Of a stretch of DNA of 7,578 nt, positions 1 through 7,277 are shown one piece after another. The position numbers were made by a program, and so were the translations under genes. The stretch's first letter is position 1; each line of letters opens with the position of its first letter. Origin of the DNA: Verrucomicrobiales bacterium. Its GTDB lineage: Bacteria; Verrucomicrobiota; Verrucomicrobiia; Limisphaerales; UBA11320. The stretch is taken from the NCBI GenBank assembly GCA_003452185.1, contig DMJJ01000285.1, positions 1-7,578 on the forward strand, read 5' to 3'. A model generated the notes under the pieces. That model was not told the DNA's origin. It did not search any database and saw only the letters and a program-made list of their open reading frames with translations.

Positions 1-888
1 GGAGGCTCGGGTGCGCTGGCGGCGGGTGGGGGGCGGCTTCGGGTGCTGACGAGTTTTCTTCCGATCTATTGCTTTACGGCGAACATCGCCGGCGACCTGG
101 CGGAGGTGGAGAACCTCCTTCCGGGGAATGTCGGCCCGCATGAGTATCAGCCGTCGCGGGGGGACTATGAGCAGTTGGCGGCGGCCCGGCTTCTGGTGGT
201 GAACGGGCTGAAGCTGGAGGACTGGCTGCAGCCGCTCCTGAAGTCGCGGGGAGCCTCCAAGCCGTTGGCGGTGGTCGAGGCTTCGTCGGGGTTGGGAGAG
301 CGGCTGATTCGTGACATCCCCGGGCTTTCGCTCGAGGGGGGCGGGGAGCCGAAGGGGCTGTCGGGAGCGGATGCCAACCCGCACATCTGGCTTGATCCGG
401 TCCTTGCGGCGCATGCCGTGACGAACATCTTGAGAGCCCTGCAGCAGCTGGACCCGATGAACGCTGCCGGGTACGAGTCGAACGCGGTTCGGTATGTCGG
501 CCGGCTTCAGGGGCTGGATGCCGAGCTTCGCGCGGGGCTGGCGTCGGCCCGGGGGATCCCGTTCGTCGCCTATCACGACGCGTTTGTCTATTTTGCCCGT
601 CGGTACGAGCTGAACATTGCCGCGGTGATCGAGGAGGTTCCCGAGGTGACGCCGAGCCTGCGGTACCAGGGGGCGCTCCGTCGGTTGATCCGGGAGAAGG
701 GGATTCGCGCCATCTTTGCCGAGCCGCAGTTTCCCCGGAAGATCGCCGACCAGCTTTCGGCCGACACCCATGTCCCGCTCGGTTTCCTCGACACCCTGGA
801 GACCCCCGTCTCGGGCCACCTGACCCTGACCTCGTATGAGGAGGGGATGCGATCCAACCTCAAGGTTCTGACCGGACTTCTCCACTGA
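1..888 (+). CDS. znuA: Metal ABC transporter substrate-binding protein, ZnuA type (5' end missing)
   Basis: Periplasmic binding protein of the cluster A-I (ZnuA/PsaA) family, which captures Zn(II) or Mn(II) and hands it to the ABC permease. The frame is open to the left edge, so 295 residues are visible and the true start and signal peptide lie outside. A GTG at 43 is in frame, but starting there would remove the export signal and part of the first strand. Expected family motifs are present: TSFLPIY at the start of the mature domain, a ligand His in GPHEYQP (codon 139), a second in NPHIWLDP (382), a third in AYHDAF (574) and an acidic ligand in LDTLE (Asp at 790). The loop before NPHIW is Gly/Glu-rich and lacks the His-rich stretch of E. 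coli ZnuA, so zinc versus manganese cannot be settled from this protein. It ends 2 bp before the ATPase gene, the first of four coupled genes. Confidence 0.92.
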   Translation, partial: GGSGALAAGGGRLRVLTSFLPIYCFTANIAGDLAEVENLLPGNVGPHEYQPSRGDYEQLAAARLLVVNGLKLEDWLQPLLKSRGASKPLAVVEASSGLGERLIRDIPGLSLEGGGEPKGLSGADANPHIWLDPVLAAHAVTNILRALQQLDPMNAAGYESNAVRYVGRLQGLDAELRAGLASARGIPFVAYHDAFVYFARRYELNIAAVIEEVPEVTPSLRYQGALRRLIREKGIRAIFAEPQFPRKIADQLSADTHVPLGFLDTLETPVSGHLTLTSYEEGMRSNLKVLTGLLH

Positions 889-890
889 CC

Positions 891-1697
891 ATGGACTGCC
901 CTCACTGCAAGCATCATCCCCGCGAGGGGGCCATGGCCGTGGAGGTGAAGGACCTCTGGCTTTCGTTCGGGGAGGTGCCGATCCTTCGTGGCGTGAGCCT
1001 GCACATCCCCGCGGGGCAGCTCGTCGCCCTGATCGGGCCGAACGGCTCGGGCAAGACCACCCTGCTTCGGTGCCTGTTGGGGCTTCAGAAGCCGGATCGC
1101 GGCACTGCCCGGCTGTTTGGTGAGGCGGATCAGGCGCGTGCGCTTCGGAGGGTGGGGTACGTGCCGCAGCGGCTGGCGATGGATCGGAGCTTTACGATCA
1201 GCGTGCGGGAGTTCCTGGCCCTCCGGGTCCCAGAGACGCGGGGGTGGTTCTGGCAGCGGCGGGCCCGGACGGATGAAATCCTCGCCCGGCAGCTTCCGGA
1301 CATCGGTGTCCTCCCGCTGCTCGATCGTCCGATGTCGGGGCTCTCCGGCGGGCAGATGCAGCGGGTCCTCATCGCCTACAGCCTCCTGGGCAAGCCTGAG
1401 CTCCTGCTGCTTGATGAGCCGACCGCGGGGGTGGATCTTCCCGGGGAGCAAACCTTTTACGAGCTGATCGCGCGTGTTCACAAGGAGCGGCGGCTCACGG
1501 TGGTGCTGGTGTCGCATGATCTCTCGATGGTGTACAAGCATGCCTCCTGGGTATACGCGCTCAACGGGGTGATCTGCTGCGAGGGGACCCCCGAGCATGT
1601 CATGAACGCGGAGTCGCTGCGCCACGCCTACGGCATCCACGTCTCCCCCTACCAGCATCATCATCACGAGGGCCATCCTCATGGACACGTTCACTGA
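891..1697 (+). CDS. znuC: Metal ABC transporter ATP-binding protein, ZnuC type
   Basis: Cytoplasmic ATPase that powers metal import through the adjacent permease. The 268 residues contain a full ABC domain: Walker A GPNGSGKT (49-56), Q-loop Gln 93, signature LSGGQ (151-155), Walker B LLLLDEP (171-177) and H-loop His 209. Both ends carry unusual metal-binding residues: CPHCKHH at residues 3-9, and a C-terminal run with four consecutive His followed by HPHGHVH (256-268). The ATG at 891 is chosen because it lies 2 bp after the preceding stop, which suggests translational coupling; no clear Shine-Dalgarno is seen. A second in-frame ATG at 933 (residue 15) would still give a complete ABC domain but lose the Cys/His N-terminus. 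The last 17 bp overlap the permease gene. Family and role are secure; zinc specificity is inferred from the His-rich ends and the Fur-family neighbour. Confidence 0.95.
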   Translation: MDCPHCKHHPREGAMAVEVKDLWLSFGEVPILRGVSLHIPAGQLVALIGPNGSGKTTLLRCLLGLQKPDRGTARLFGEADQARALRRVGYVPQRLAMDRSFTISVREFLALRVPETRGWFWQRRARTDEILARQLPDIGVLPLLDRPMSGLSGGQMQRVLIAYSLLGKPELLLLDEPTAGVDLPGEQTFYELIARVHKERRLTVVLVSHDLSMVYKHASWVYALNGVICCEGTPEHVMNAESLRHAYGIHVSPYQHHHHEGHPHGHVH

Positions 1698-2532
1698 CAA
1701 CCCCTACCTAATCCGGGCCCTGGCCGCTGCCGCGCTCCTGGGGCCGTTATGCGCCCTGCTGGGGGTGTTTGTCACCGCCCGGCGGATGGCGTTCTTCAGC
1801 GACACCATCGCCCACGCCGCCCTGGCGGGGGTGGCGCTCGGGTTTCTTCTCGGGTTCGCGGAGCCGACCGTGCCGATGGTCCTGTTCAGCCTGGGGGTCG
1901 CCCTGGCGATGTTCTGGCTGAAGGAGAACACCGAGCTCCTGACCGACACCATCATGGCGCTGCTCCTCTCGGGGTCCGTGGCCCTGGGGGTCATCATTCT
2001 CTCCGCCCTCAAGGGGTTCCGCGCCCAGCTGCATGCCTATCTGTTTGGGGACATCCAGGCGGTGAGCGACACCGAGCTCCTGTTTGCGGCGGGCATGGTG
2101 GCCGTGCTCGGGTGCACGCTCTTCTGGCAGCTGAACGGGCTTGCCCTCCTGACCGCCCAGGAGGACCTGGCCCACGTGAGCGGGGTGAGGGTCCGGTGGC
2201 TGAACTACATCTTTGTGGGGATCCTGACACTGACCGTCTCCGCGAGCATCCGCCTGCTCGGTGTCATGCTGGTGACGGCGCTGGTGGTCATCCCTCCGGC
2301 GGCGGCGCGGAACGTGAGCCGCAACCTGCGTCAGCAGATCATCGGGAGCATTCTCACCGGCGTGGGGAGTGGCCTGGGCGGGGTGCTGCTCTCCTACCGG
2401 CTCGACTTTCCAGCCGGGCCCACCATCGTCATGACCGCCATCGGGATCTTCGGCCTCACTCTCGCAGCCGGCCGTCTCCGGGGGCGTTCCGCCCACGCCC
2501 CGGCCCCCCAGTCCCTGGCTCGCAACCCGTGA
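1681..2532 (+). CDS. znuB: Metal ABC transporter permease, ZnuB type
   Basis: Inner-membrane channel subunit of the ABC-3 permease family (ZnuB/MntC/TroC type), 283 residues, the usual length. Roughly eight or nine hydrophobic segments are visible, near residues 10-30, 40-58, 62-80, 90-110, 132-150, 172-190, 192-207, 222-240 and 246-263. Family hallmarks include RRMAFFSDTIAHAALAG after the first segment, the DTIMALLLSGSVALG region and LLGVMLVTALVVIPPAAAR (about 192-210). The ATG at 1681 lies inside the His-tail codons of the ATPase gene, so the genes overlap by 17 bp and are probably translated together. The stop codon overlaps the GTG start of the regulator (GTGA). The C-terminal tail after about residue 264 is Arg/Ala/Pro-rich and hydrophilic. 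The transported ion is inferred to be Zn(II), possibly Mn(II). Confidence 0.95.
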   Translation: MDTFTDNPYLIRALAAAALLGPLCALLGVFVTARRMAFFSDTIAHAALAGVALGFLLGFAEPTVPMVLFSLGVALAMFWLKENTELLTDTIMALLLSGSVALGVIILSALKGFRAQLHAYLFGDIQAVSDTELLFAAGMVAVLGCTLFWQLNGLALLTAQEDLAHVSGVRVRWLNYIFVGILTLTVSASIRLLGVMLVTALVVIPPAAARNVSRNLRQQIIGSILTGVGSGLGGVLLSYRLDFPAGPTIVMTAIGIFGLTLAAGRLRGRSAHAPAPQSLARNP

Positions 2533-3011
2533 CCTCCCACCCGGACGAGTCTTGTTGCGGCTCCCCGCATCCCATCGCACCGCTGCCCGAGCTGACGGCA
2601 AGGCTGCGGCGTGAGGCGCGTCGCGTGACGGGGCCGCGGGAGGCGATCCTGGATGTCCTCCGGCGGCATGCCCGCCCGCTTCGCATCAAGGAGATCCATA
2701 CCCTGCTCGGGGCCGGGGCCAACTGTGACCTGGCGACAGTCTATCGCGCGATGCGGCTGCTTGAGGGGATGGGCATGGTCAAGCGGGTGGAATTGGGGCG
2801 TCGCGGATCAAGCTTCGAGCTGTTGGGGGAGGGGGATGACGGGCACCATCACCACCTGGTCTGCACTGAGTGCGACCGGGTGATGGAGCTCGACAGCTGC
2901 CTGCTGGAGACGGTTGAGAAGGGGATCAGTCTCGCGAGCGGGTTCAAGAAAGTGACCCACCGGCTGGAGTTTTTTGGCATCTGTCCCCGCTGCCAGTCGC
3001 CTGCCTCCTAG
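2529..3011 (+). CDS. zur: Fur-family metal-dependent repressor, probable Zur
   Basis: Dimeric metalloregulator of the Fur superfamily, 160 residues from the GTG at 2529. It probably represses this transporter operon when metal is abundant. The N-terminal winged helix spans about residues 20-90, with the recognition helix region DLATVYRAMRLLE (67-79). The dimerisation/metal domain has HHHH (106-109), C112-TE-C115 and C152-PR-C155, the two CXXC pairs of the structural zinc site. The first 15 residues add CC (9-10). The frame is open upstream into the permease gene, but GTG 2529 overlaps the permease stop by 4 bp and gives a normal-sized protein, so it is the best start. Assignment to Zur rather than Fur or Mur rests on its place as last gene of a ZnuABC-like operon; the sequence motifs alone fit several subfamilies. 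Its operator would be upstream of the window. Confidence 0.92.
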   Translation: MTSHPDESCCGSPHPIAPLPELTARLRREARRVTGPREAILDVLRRHARPLRIKEIHTLLGAGANCDLATVYRAMRLLEGMGMVKRVELGRRGSSFELLGEGDDGHHHHLVCTECDRVMELDSCLLETVEKGISLASGFKKVTHRLEFFGICPRCQSPAS

Positions 3012-3252
3012 CCGGCTGAATCCACCCCCGCTGCGCTGTTCCGCCTGAGCGCGAGGGCTTCGGGAGATTTCCTGCCGTTCTGGCCGCGCCGGCCGGCAAT
3101 GAACTCCGCAGTGCCGGAGGTCGGGGGACGACGAGGCGGTTTATTGGTGCGTGGCACCTGCAGCCCGGATTTCCGCCCCGATCGCGCCCGAAACACCGGG
3201 CATCCCTGATGCGTCGATCGAGACACCCGCGCTGGCGAACGAGAATGTCGGG
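3012..3252. other. Gap between convergent regulator and der genes, no gene seen
   Basis: These 241 bp separate the 3' ends of the Fur-family gene and der. I see no convincing ORF, tRNA or T-tailed terminator. Small GC-rich inverted repeats occur, for example ggtgc/gcacc at 3146-3158 and ctccg/cggag near 3105-3120, but neither has a U-tract on either strand, so terminators cannot be called. Confidence 0.5.
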
Positions 3253-4806
3253 CTAGCTCTTTCGGGGCTTGCCGGTGCGGTTGCGCCCGTGTCGACGTTC
3301 CTTCATCCCGCTGCCGGGCTTCGGACGCCGCGGCCCGCTGCCCTTGGGACGGGCGGTCCGGACCGACTCCACGCTCTTGGGACGCGGCTTCGGGAGCAGG
3401 TGGATCGGGCAACCCTCGTACCCAAAGGCCTGCCGGAGCTGGTCGGCTAGGTATTTCCTGTATTGGGGGGAAAAAACCTCGTCCCGGTTCACGAACAGGA
3501 GGAACGTCGGCGGGACGGTTTTGACCTGCGTGGCGTAGAAGAACTTCAGGAACATCCCCGTGGCGCTGATCGGCTGGCGACGCTCGATGGCGTCGTGCAG
3601 GGTGCGGTTGAGGACCGCCGTGGGAATGGTTTGCTTGAGCTGTGAGGCGACGTATCGCACGGCCTCGAGCAGCCGCTCGAGGTTGAACCCGGAGCGGGCC
3701 GAGGTGAAGATCACCGGGGCGTAGTCGAGGAAGAAGAGCTTTTCCTGCACCCACTCGCCAAACTCCCCCAGGGTGCTCATCCGTCGCTTGCGGTCGCGGT
3801 CCTCCTCGGGCATGTGCCGCGTGTTCCGGCGCTGGATCTCCTCCTCCCGCGCCTTGCGCACCCCTTCCTCCACGAGGTCCCACTTGTTGACCACCACGAT
3901 GCAGGCCTTCGAGCACTCGACGATCCGGTCAGCGACCTTCTTGTCCTGCTCCAGGATGCCCGACTCGGCATCCAGGACCAGCACGGCGATGTCGCACCGG
4001 GCGATGGAGTCCTCGGTTCTCTTGGTGCTGATGAACTCCACCGTGTCGTTCACACGCCGCGCCTTTCTCAGCCCCGCGGTGTCGATCAGGATGTAGCGCT
4101 GGCGCACCCCCTCGGTCTCGACCTCGAAGGGGACGTCGACCGAGTCCCGGGTGGTCCCGGGGATCGGGCTCACGATCACGCGATCCGATTGGGTGAGGGT
4201 GTTGATGATGGAAGATTTTCCGACGTTCGGGCGGCCGACGATGGCCAGGCGGATCACCTCCAGCGGTTGGGCATCCCCTGGCTCGGAGGCGGGTGGTGCC
4301 GGGGGGAGCTGCTTCAGCGCCGTTGACATCAGCTCCGCGATGCCGCGTCCGTGGATGGCGCTGACCGGAAAGATCTGATCGAACCCCAGGGCGGAAAACT
4401 CCCCCGCCCCCGCCTCCGCCTTTGGCTCATCGGTCTTGTTGACCACGATGTACACCGGCTTGCCCGAGCGACGGAGCCGCTGGGCCACCTCGGTGTCGAG
4501 CGGGACGATCCCCTCGCGGACATTGACCACCATGAAGATCAGGTCGGCGGACTCGATGGCGATCTGCACCTGGTCGACCGCCGCCCGCGTGATCACATCC
4601 CCCGCGCTTTCCCCCCGCAACAGCCCGATCCCCCCGGTGTCGACCAGGGTGAACGGAACCCCCTGCCACTCGACCTCCGCCATGACGCGATCGCGTGTCA
4701 CCCCGGGTTGGTCGTGGACGATGGCGATCCGCCGACCGGCGATTCGGTTAAACAGGGCGGACTTACCGACGTTGGGGCGTCCGACGATGGCGATGATTCC
4801 CGGCAT
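3253..4806 (-). CDS. der: Ribosome assembly GTPase Der (EngA)
   Basis: Essential tandem-domain GTPase that binds the 50S subunit during maturation. The first G domain has GRPNVGKS (9-16), PGVTRD (34-39), DTGG (56-59) and NKTD (123-126). The second has GRPNVGKS (191-198), PGTTRD (216-221), DTAG (242-245), NKWD (307-310) and TSA (368-370). A KH-like domain follows at about 393-473. At 517 residues it is longer than the usual 440-490. The extra length lies in a highly charged insert after NKWD (about 316-347) and in a basic Lys/Arg/Pro-rich tail after about 473. Residue 95 is Asn in VVNVREG, where Asp is common. The start is the only sensible one, since the first strand and P-loop follow at once; no strong Shine-Dalgarno precedes it. 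The gene converges on the metal operon and diverges from the ThuA-like gene, so it appears to be transcribed alone. Confidence 0.97.
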   Translation of the reverse strand: MPGIIAIVGRPNVGKSALFNRIAGRRIAIVHDQPGVTRDRVMAEVEWQGVPFTLVDTGGIGLLRGESAGDVITRAAVDQVQIAIESADLIFMVVNVREGIVPLDTEVAQRLRRSGKPVYIVVNKTDEPKAEAGAGEFSALGFDQIFPVSAIHGRGIAELMSTALKQLPPAPPASEPGDAQPLEVIRLAIVGRPNVGKSSIINTLTQSDRVIVSPIPGTTRDSVDVPFEVETEGVRQRYILIDTAGLRKARRVNDTVEFISTKRTEDSIARCDIAVLVLDAESGILEQDKKVADRIVECSKACIVVVNKWDLVEEGVRKAREEEIQRRNTRHMPEEDRDRKRRMSTLGEFGEWVQEKLFFLDYAPVIFTSARSGFNLERLLEAVRYVASQLKQTIPTAVLNRTLHDAIERRQPISATGMFLKFFYATQVKTVPPTFLLFVNRDEVFSPQYRKYLADQLRQAFGYEGCPIHLLPKPRPKSVESVRTARPKGSGPRRPKPGSGMKERRHGRNRTGKPRKS

Positions 4807-4873
4807 ACACCGGGAGAATGCGCTGCGGGGAGTTCATGCGGAAGCAAAATGTGTGCGGGGGATCGCGGATACC

Positions 4874-4887
4874 GGGGAGGCACCATG
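4874..4887 (+). promoter_or_regulatory. Strong ribosome binding site before an alternative in-frame ATG
   Basis: The sequence ggggagg (4874-4880) lies 4 bp before an ATG at 4885. That ATG is in frame with the ThuA-like gene, with no stop before 5014. It is the best Shine-Dalgarno in this divergent gap, whereas the ATG at 5014 has only a G7 run about 16 bp upstream. Use of 4885 would add 43 residues, including an RRRRGG stretch, ahead of the signal peptide. It may be the true start, a short leader, or chance in G-rich DNA. Confidence 0.4.
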
Positions 4888-5013
4888 AATGTGGAGGTAT
4901 TCGGGTTCTTCTTACCACGGATGGGATCGGGATGCTCGCAGATGGGAGCGGGGAGGCCCTTCTGGTTCCGGAAAATCTGGCGTCGGCGCAGGGGGGGCGT
5001 CATAGAATCGGCC

Positions 5014-5886
5014 ATGATCAATCCTGTCGCATCGGGTCGCTTTCTCGTGCAGATCACCGCTGCCCTGTCGCTTTCCGCCGCCGCGCTTCCATTGGCGTCG
5101 GTTGCCGCGCCTGCACCCATCCGGGTCCTCCTGCTCACGGGCGGGTGCTGCCACGACTACGAGCACCAGAAGGACATCCTGAAGAAGGGGCTCGAAGCGC
5201 GTGCGAACGTGGTGGTCACCCAGGTCCACACTGGCGACTCCAGCACGAAGCCCCCGCTGGCGATCCTGGGGAATCTGGAATATGCCAAGGGCTACGACGT
5301 GATCATCCACGACGAGTGTGGGGCCGATATCTCCAACCCCGCCTTGGTGGAAGGGGTGCTCAAGCCTCATCGGGACGGAATTCCCGGAGTGAACCTGCAC
5401 TGCGCCATGCACTGCTATCGGATTGGGAACCCGAACGAGGCCGTCACCGATCTTGGCACCCCTCATGGCTACTGGTTCGAATACCTCGGGCTCCAGAGCA
5501 GCGGGCATGGACCCCAGGAGCCGATTGCCCTCCACTTTACGGACCCCGTTCATCGGGTCACACAGGGGTTGACCGATTGGACCACAATCCGGGAGGAGCT
5601 CTACAACAACATCCGCCTCTTCGACAAAGCCCACCCTCTGGCTCTTGGGCGACAGGGGGTCAAGAAGAAGGATGGCACGACGCAGACAAATGAGACGGTG
5701 GTGGCCTGGACCAACGAATACGGTCCCCGGAAGACCCGGGTTTTCAGCACGACGATCGGGCACAATAACGCCACGGTGGAGGATTCGCGTTATCTTGACC
5801 TCGTGACCCGCGGACTGCTGTGGGCCACGGATCATCTCCGCAAGGATGGGACTCCCGCGAAGGGCTACGGGCCGTCGCCTCGCTGA
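5014..5886 (+). CDS. Secreted ThuA-like domain protein
   Basis: Exported protein with a ThuA-like fold (glutamine-amidotransferase-like, named after trehalose utilisation). Such proteins are numerous in Planctomycetes and Verrucomicrobia and are mostly linked by context to sugar metabolism; the reaction here is unknown. From ATG 5014 it has 290 residues. Residues 1-32 look like a signal peptide (Arg 9, hydrophobic stretch, cleavage near ASVAA/PAP). The first strand and turn are IRVLLLTGGCCHDYEHQ (36-52). Then come HDECGAD (99-105), LHCAMHCYR (128-136), the EELY motif (194-197) and a C-terminal RVFSTTIGHNN (242-252) followed by the helix ending RGLLWA. The Cys/His-rich motifs at 45-47, 99-102 and 129-134 may bind metal or form disulfides; this is inference. 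ATG 5014 is preferred because it gives a normal signal peptide, although an upstream ATG (4885) has a better ribosome site. Family call is firm, substrate is not. Confidence 0.88.
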   Translation: MINPVASGRFLVQITAALSLSAAALPLASVAAPAPIRVLLLTGGCCHDYEHQKDILKKGLEARANVVVTQVHTGDSSTKPPLAILGNLEYAKGYDVIIHDECGADISNPALVEGVLKPHRDGIPGVNLHCAMHCYRIGNPNEAVTDLGTPHGYWFEYLGLQSSGHGPQEPIALHFTDPVHRVTQGLTDWTTIREELYNNIRLFDKAHPLALGRQGVKKKDGTTQTNETVVAWTNEYGPRKTRVFSTTIGHNNATVEDSRYLDLVTRGLLWATDHLRKDGTPAKGYGPSPR

Positions 5887-5888
5887 GG

Positions 5889-5917
5889 CCATCCGCCCGG
5901 AACCGTTTGGCGGATGG
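5889..5917. terminator. Inverted repeat between convergent genes, possible bidirectional terminator
   Basis: Perfect 9-bp inverted repeat, ccatccgcc (5889-5897) and ggcggatgg (5909-5917), with an 11-nt loop. It starts 2 bp after the ThuA-like stop and ends 35 bp from the stop of the convergent gene. No U-tract follows on either strand; the + side instead runs into a G9 tract. Position favours a terminator or mRNA 3'-end protector, but the form is not a classic intrinsic terminator. Confidence 0.5.
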
Positions 5918-5952
5918 GGGGGGGCCGCCGTCCGCGTGCGTGTGCGGGGTGG

Positions 5953-7131
5953 TCAGGGTTCGGGTTTGGCGGGAACCTCGAGACGGACGTTGAAGCCTTG
6001 GCGTTCCAGGTGCGAAACGATCTCGAAGCCATCGTCATTCCGATCAAGGATGAACGGGCCGCCGCCAAAGGGCTCAGGAACCTTCCGAAAACCCTCCTCT
6101 CCCCGAAGCTTCAGCGCGATGGCTGCGAGGAGCATGACACTGCGGGTGGAGGTTTCGATCTCCCGCCGCCGCGCCTTTGGGGCGTTCGGGGCGAACCGGT
6201 CGTAGAGGAGGCTCGGGGATCCTCGGTGCATCTCCTCGAGCCTCGCCTCCGATTGGCGGAGCTCCGCGGGGGCCTGGCTCGCGAGGTCGACCATCGCCTG
6301 GAAGAGCGGTTCCGCCGCCCGCGCCTGTCGCATCAACCCCGGCAGCGTCTCCCCGGCATCGCGCAACAGCGACGCAAAACTCCCTCCGGGCGAGTTTCCC
6401 TCGACGAGACGGCTCCACGTCTCCCTGGCCTCCTGAATCCCGAGGGAAGGGTCGGCGGGATCCGCACGGGAGCAGCGTTCGAGGGTTTCGATCCACCACC
6501 CGAGTGAGCAGGTTGTTTCGCGCTTGAGCGCCGCTGCGACCGATCCCGAAGGAGGAAGCGACTGAAGGCCCGCTTCCAGGCGGGCGAGGGCGGTCGCATC
6601 GAGTCGATGCAGGTTTTGCGACAGGAATGCAGTGAGGCTTTCTTCAGCTCCGATCGACATCATCGCCGCCACGAGCGTGCCGCCAGCGGCCGCATTGCGG
6701 GCAAGGGCGTAGGCGGCGAGGATGTCGCGATTCCCCTCCTGGAGATGGTTCTGGTTCCACGCGACCCGGGCTCGCAGGCGTGCTGCCCGGATGAGTTCCC
6801 GGATTTGAGACGGGGGGGGGAAATGCGCCTCCGGGCCGGCTCTAAGATCGATTCCCCAGTCGCAGGGTGCCGTCGACTGGCGTGCCTGCTCGAGGAGGCG
6901 AAACGGGCCATCGAAGCGGATCGCCATTTGCACCTCTGCCGGCGTGATGCCCCCAACGGAAGGCTCTGGCAGGGGGGGATTCTCTCCCGGTGCTTGTTGA
7001 AGCATGGCAAAAGCCTCCTGATAGAGGGCGGCCGGGTTGAGGGCGGCCGGCGCGGGAGCCGCCGTCACCGTGCTGAGCCAGGCCAGGGAGAGGGCGATCG
7101 AGAGAATCAATCTGTTCACGAGACGTTGCAT
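5953..7131 (-). CDS. Exported, mostly helical protein of unknown function
   Basis: 392 residues; function not recognised. Residues 1-25 form a clear signal peptide: RLVNR, a hydrophobic stretch, then STVTAA/PAP. Later parts are Ala/Leu/Arg-rich amphipathic helices, with CDWGID (90-95), an IRAARLRARVAW helix and an NRDILAAYALARNAA helix, in the style of TPR-like repeats. The C-terminus has EPFGGGPFILDRNDDGFEIVS, resembling the DPF.G.P...R..DGF.LYS endings of secreted Planctomycetes/Verrucomicrobia proteins; I recall this similarity and have not searched for it. Cys residues are few and may form disulfides. A 9-C homopolymer encodes Pro-Pro-Pro (6812-6820). The ATG at 7131 directly starts the signal peptide, with only a weak AGGA upstream. 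It converges on the ThuA-like gene, and two - strand terminators lie 150-380 bp upstream of its start. Reality is supported by length, signal peptide and compositional fit. Confidence 0.82.
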   Translation of the reverse strand: MQRLVNRLILSIALSLAWLSTVTAAPAPAALNPAALYQEAFAMLQQAPGENPPLPEPSVGGITPAEVQMAIRFDGPFRLLEQARQSTAPCDWGIDLRAGPEAHFPPPSQIRELIRAARLRARVAWNQNHLQEGNRDILAAYALARNAAAGGTLVAAMMSIGAEESLTAFLSQNLHRLDATALARLEAGLQSLPPSGSVAAALKRETTCSLGWWIETLERCSRADPADPSLGIQEARETWSRLVEGNSPGGSFASLLRDAGETLPGLMRQARAAEPLFQAMVDLASQAPAELRQSEARLEEMHRGSPSLLYDRFAPNAPKARRREIETSTRSVMLLAAIALKLRGEEGFRKVPEPFGGGPFILDRNDDGFEIVSHLERQGFNVRLEVPAKPEP

Positions 7132-7277
7132 GGGCTCGGTCCTGTACTTGGATCGGCAGTTTGGGGATCAAACGAAGTGGCCATCCCGGCTCTGCCGCGA
7201 ACAAGAGACGCACTCGATTCCACCTCACGCGTGGCTGCCTGCCTGCGGGAGGACAGGTGTTAATGGGAGCGGGGGAT

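Noticed and set aside
588..1700. 370-codon - strand ORF opposite the transporter genes
   Set aside because: It is antisense to the clear ZnuA and ZnuC coding sequences, with low-complexity His/Arg/Pro composition and no motif.
1749..2528. Long N-terminal extension of the Fur-family gene
   Set aside because: The frame is open far upstream, but there it is read out of frame through the permease and is Arg/Gly/Pro-rich; Fur proteins are about 140-160 residues and GTG 2529 fits.
3146..3158. ggtgc/gcacc hairpin as a terminator for der
   Set aside because: Only 5 bp with a 3-nt loop and followed by an A-rich stretch on the - strand rather than a U-tract.
3008..3916. Long - strand ORF overlapping der
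   Set aside because: It overlaps a certain gene in another frame and has the Arg/Pro/Gly/His-rich composition typical of out-of-frame GC-rich DNA.
4892..4910. gaggtattc...cttcttacc as a third copy of the repeat module
   Set aside because: Only short words match, there is no terminator hairpin after them, and the spacing differs; likely chance.
5003..5008. tagaat as a -10 box for the ThuA-like gene
   Set aside because: No -35 element at suitable spacing and it sits only 5 bp from the ATG.
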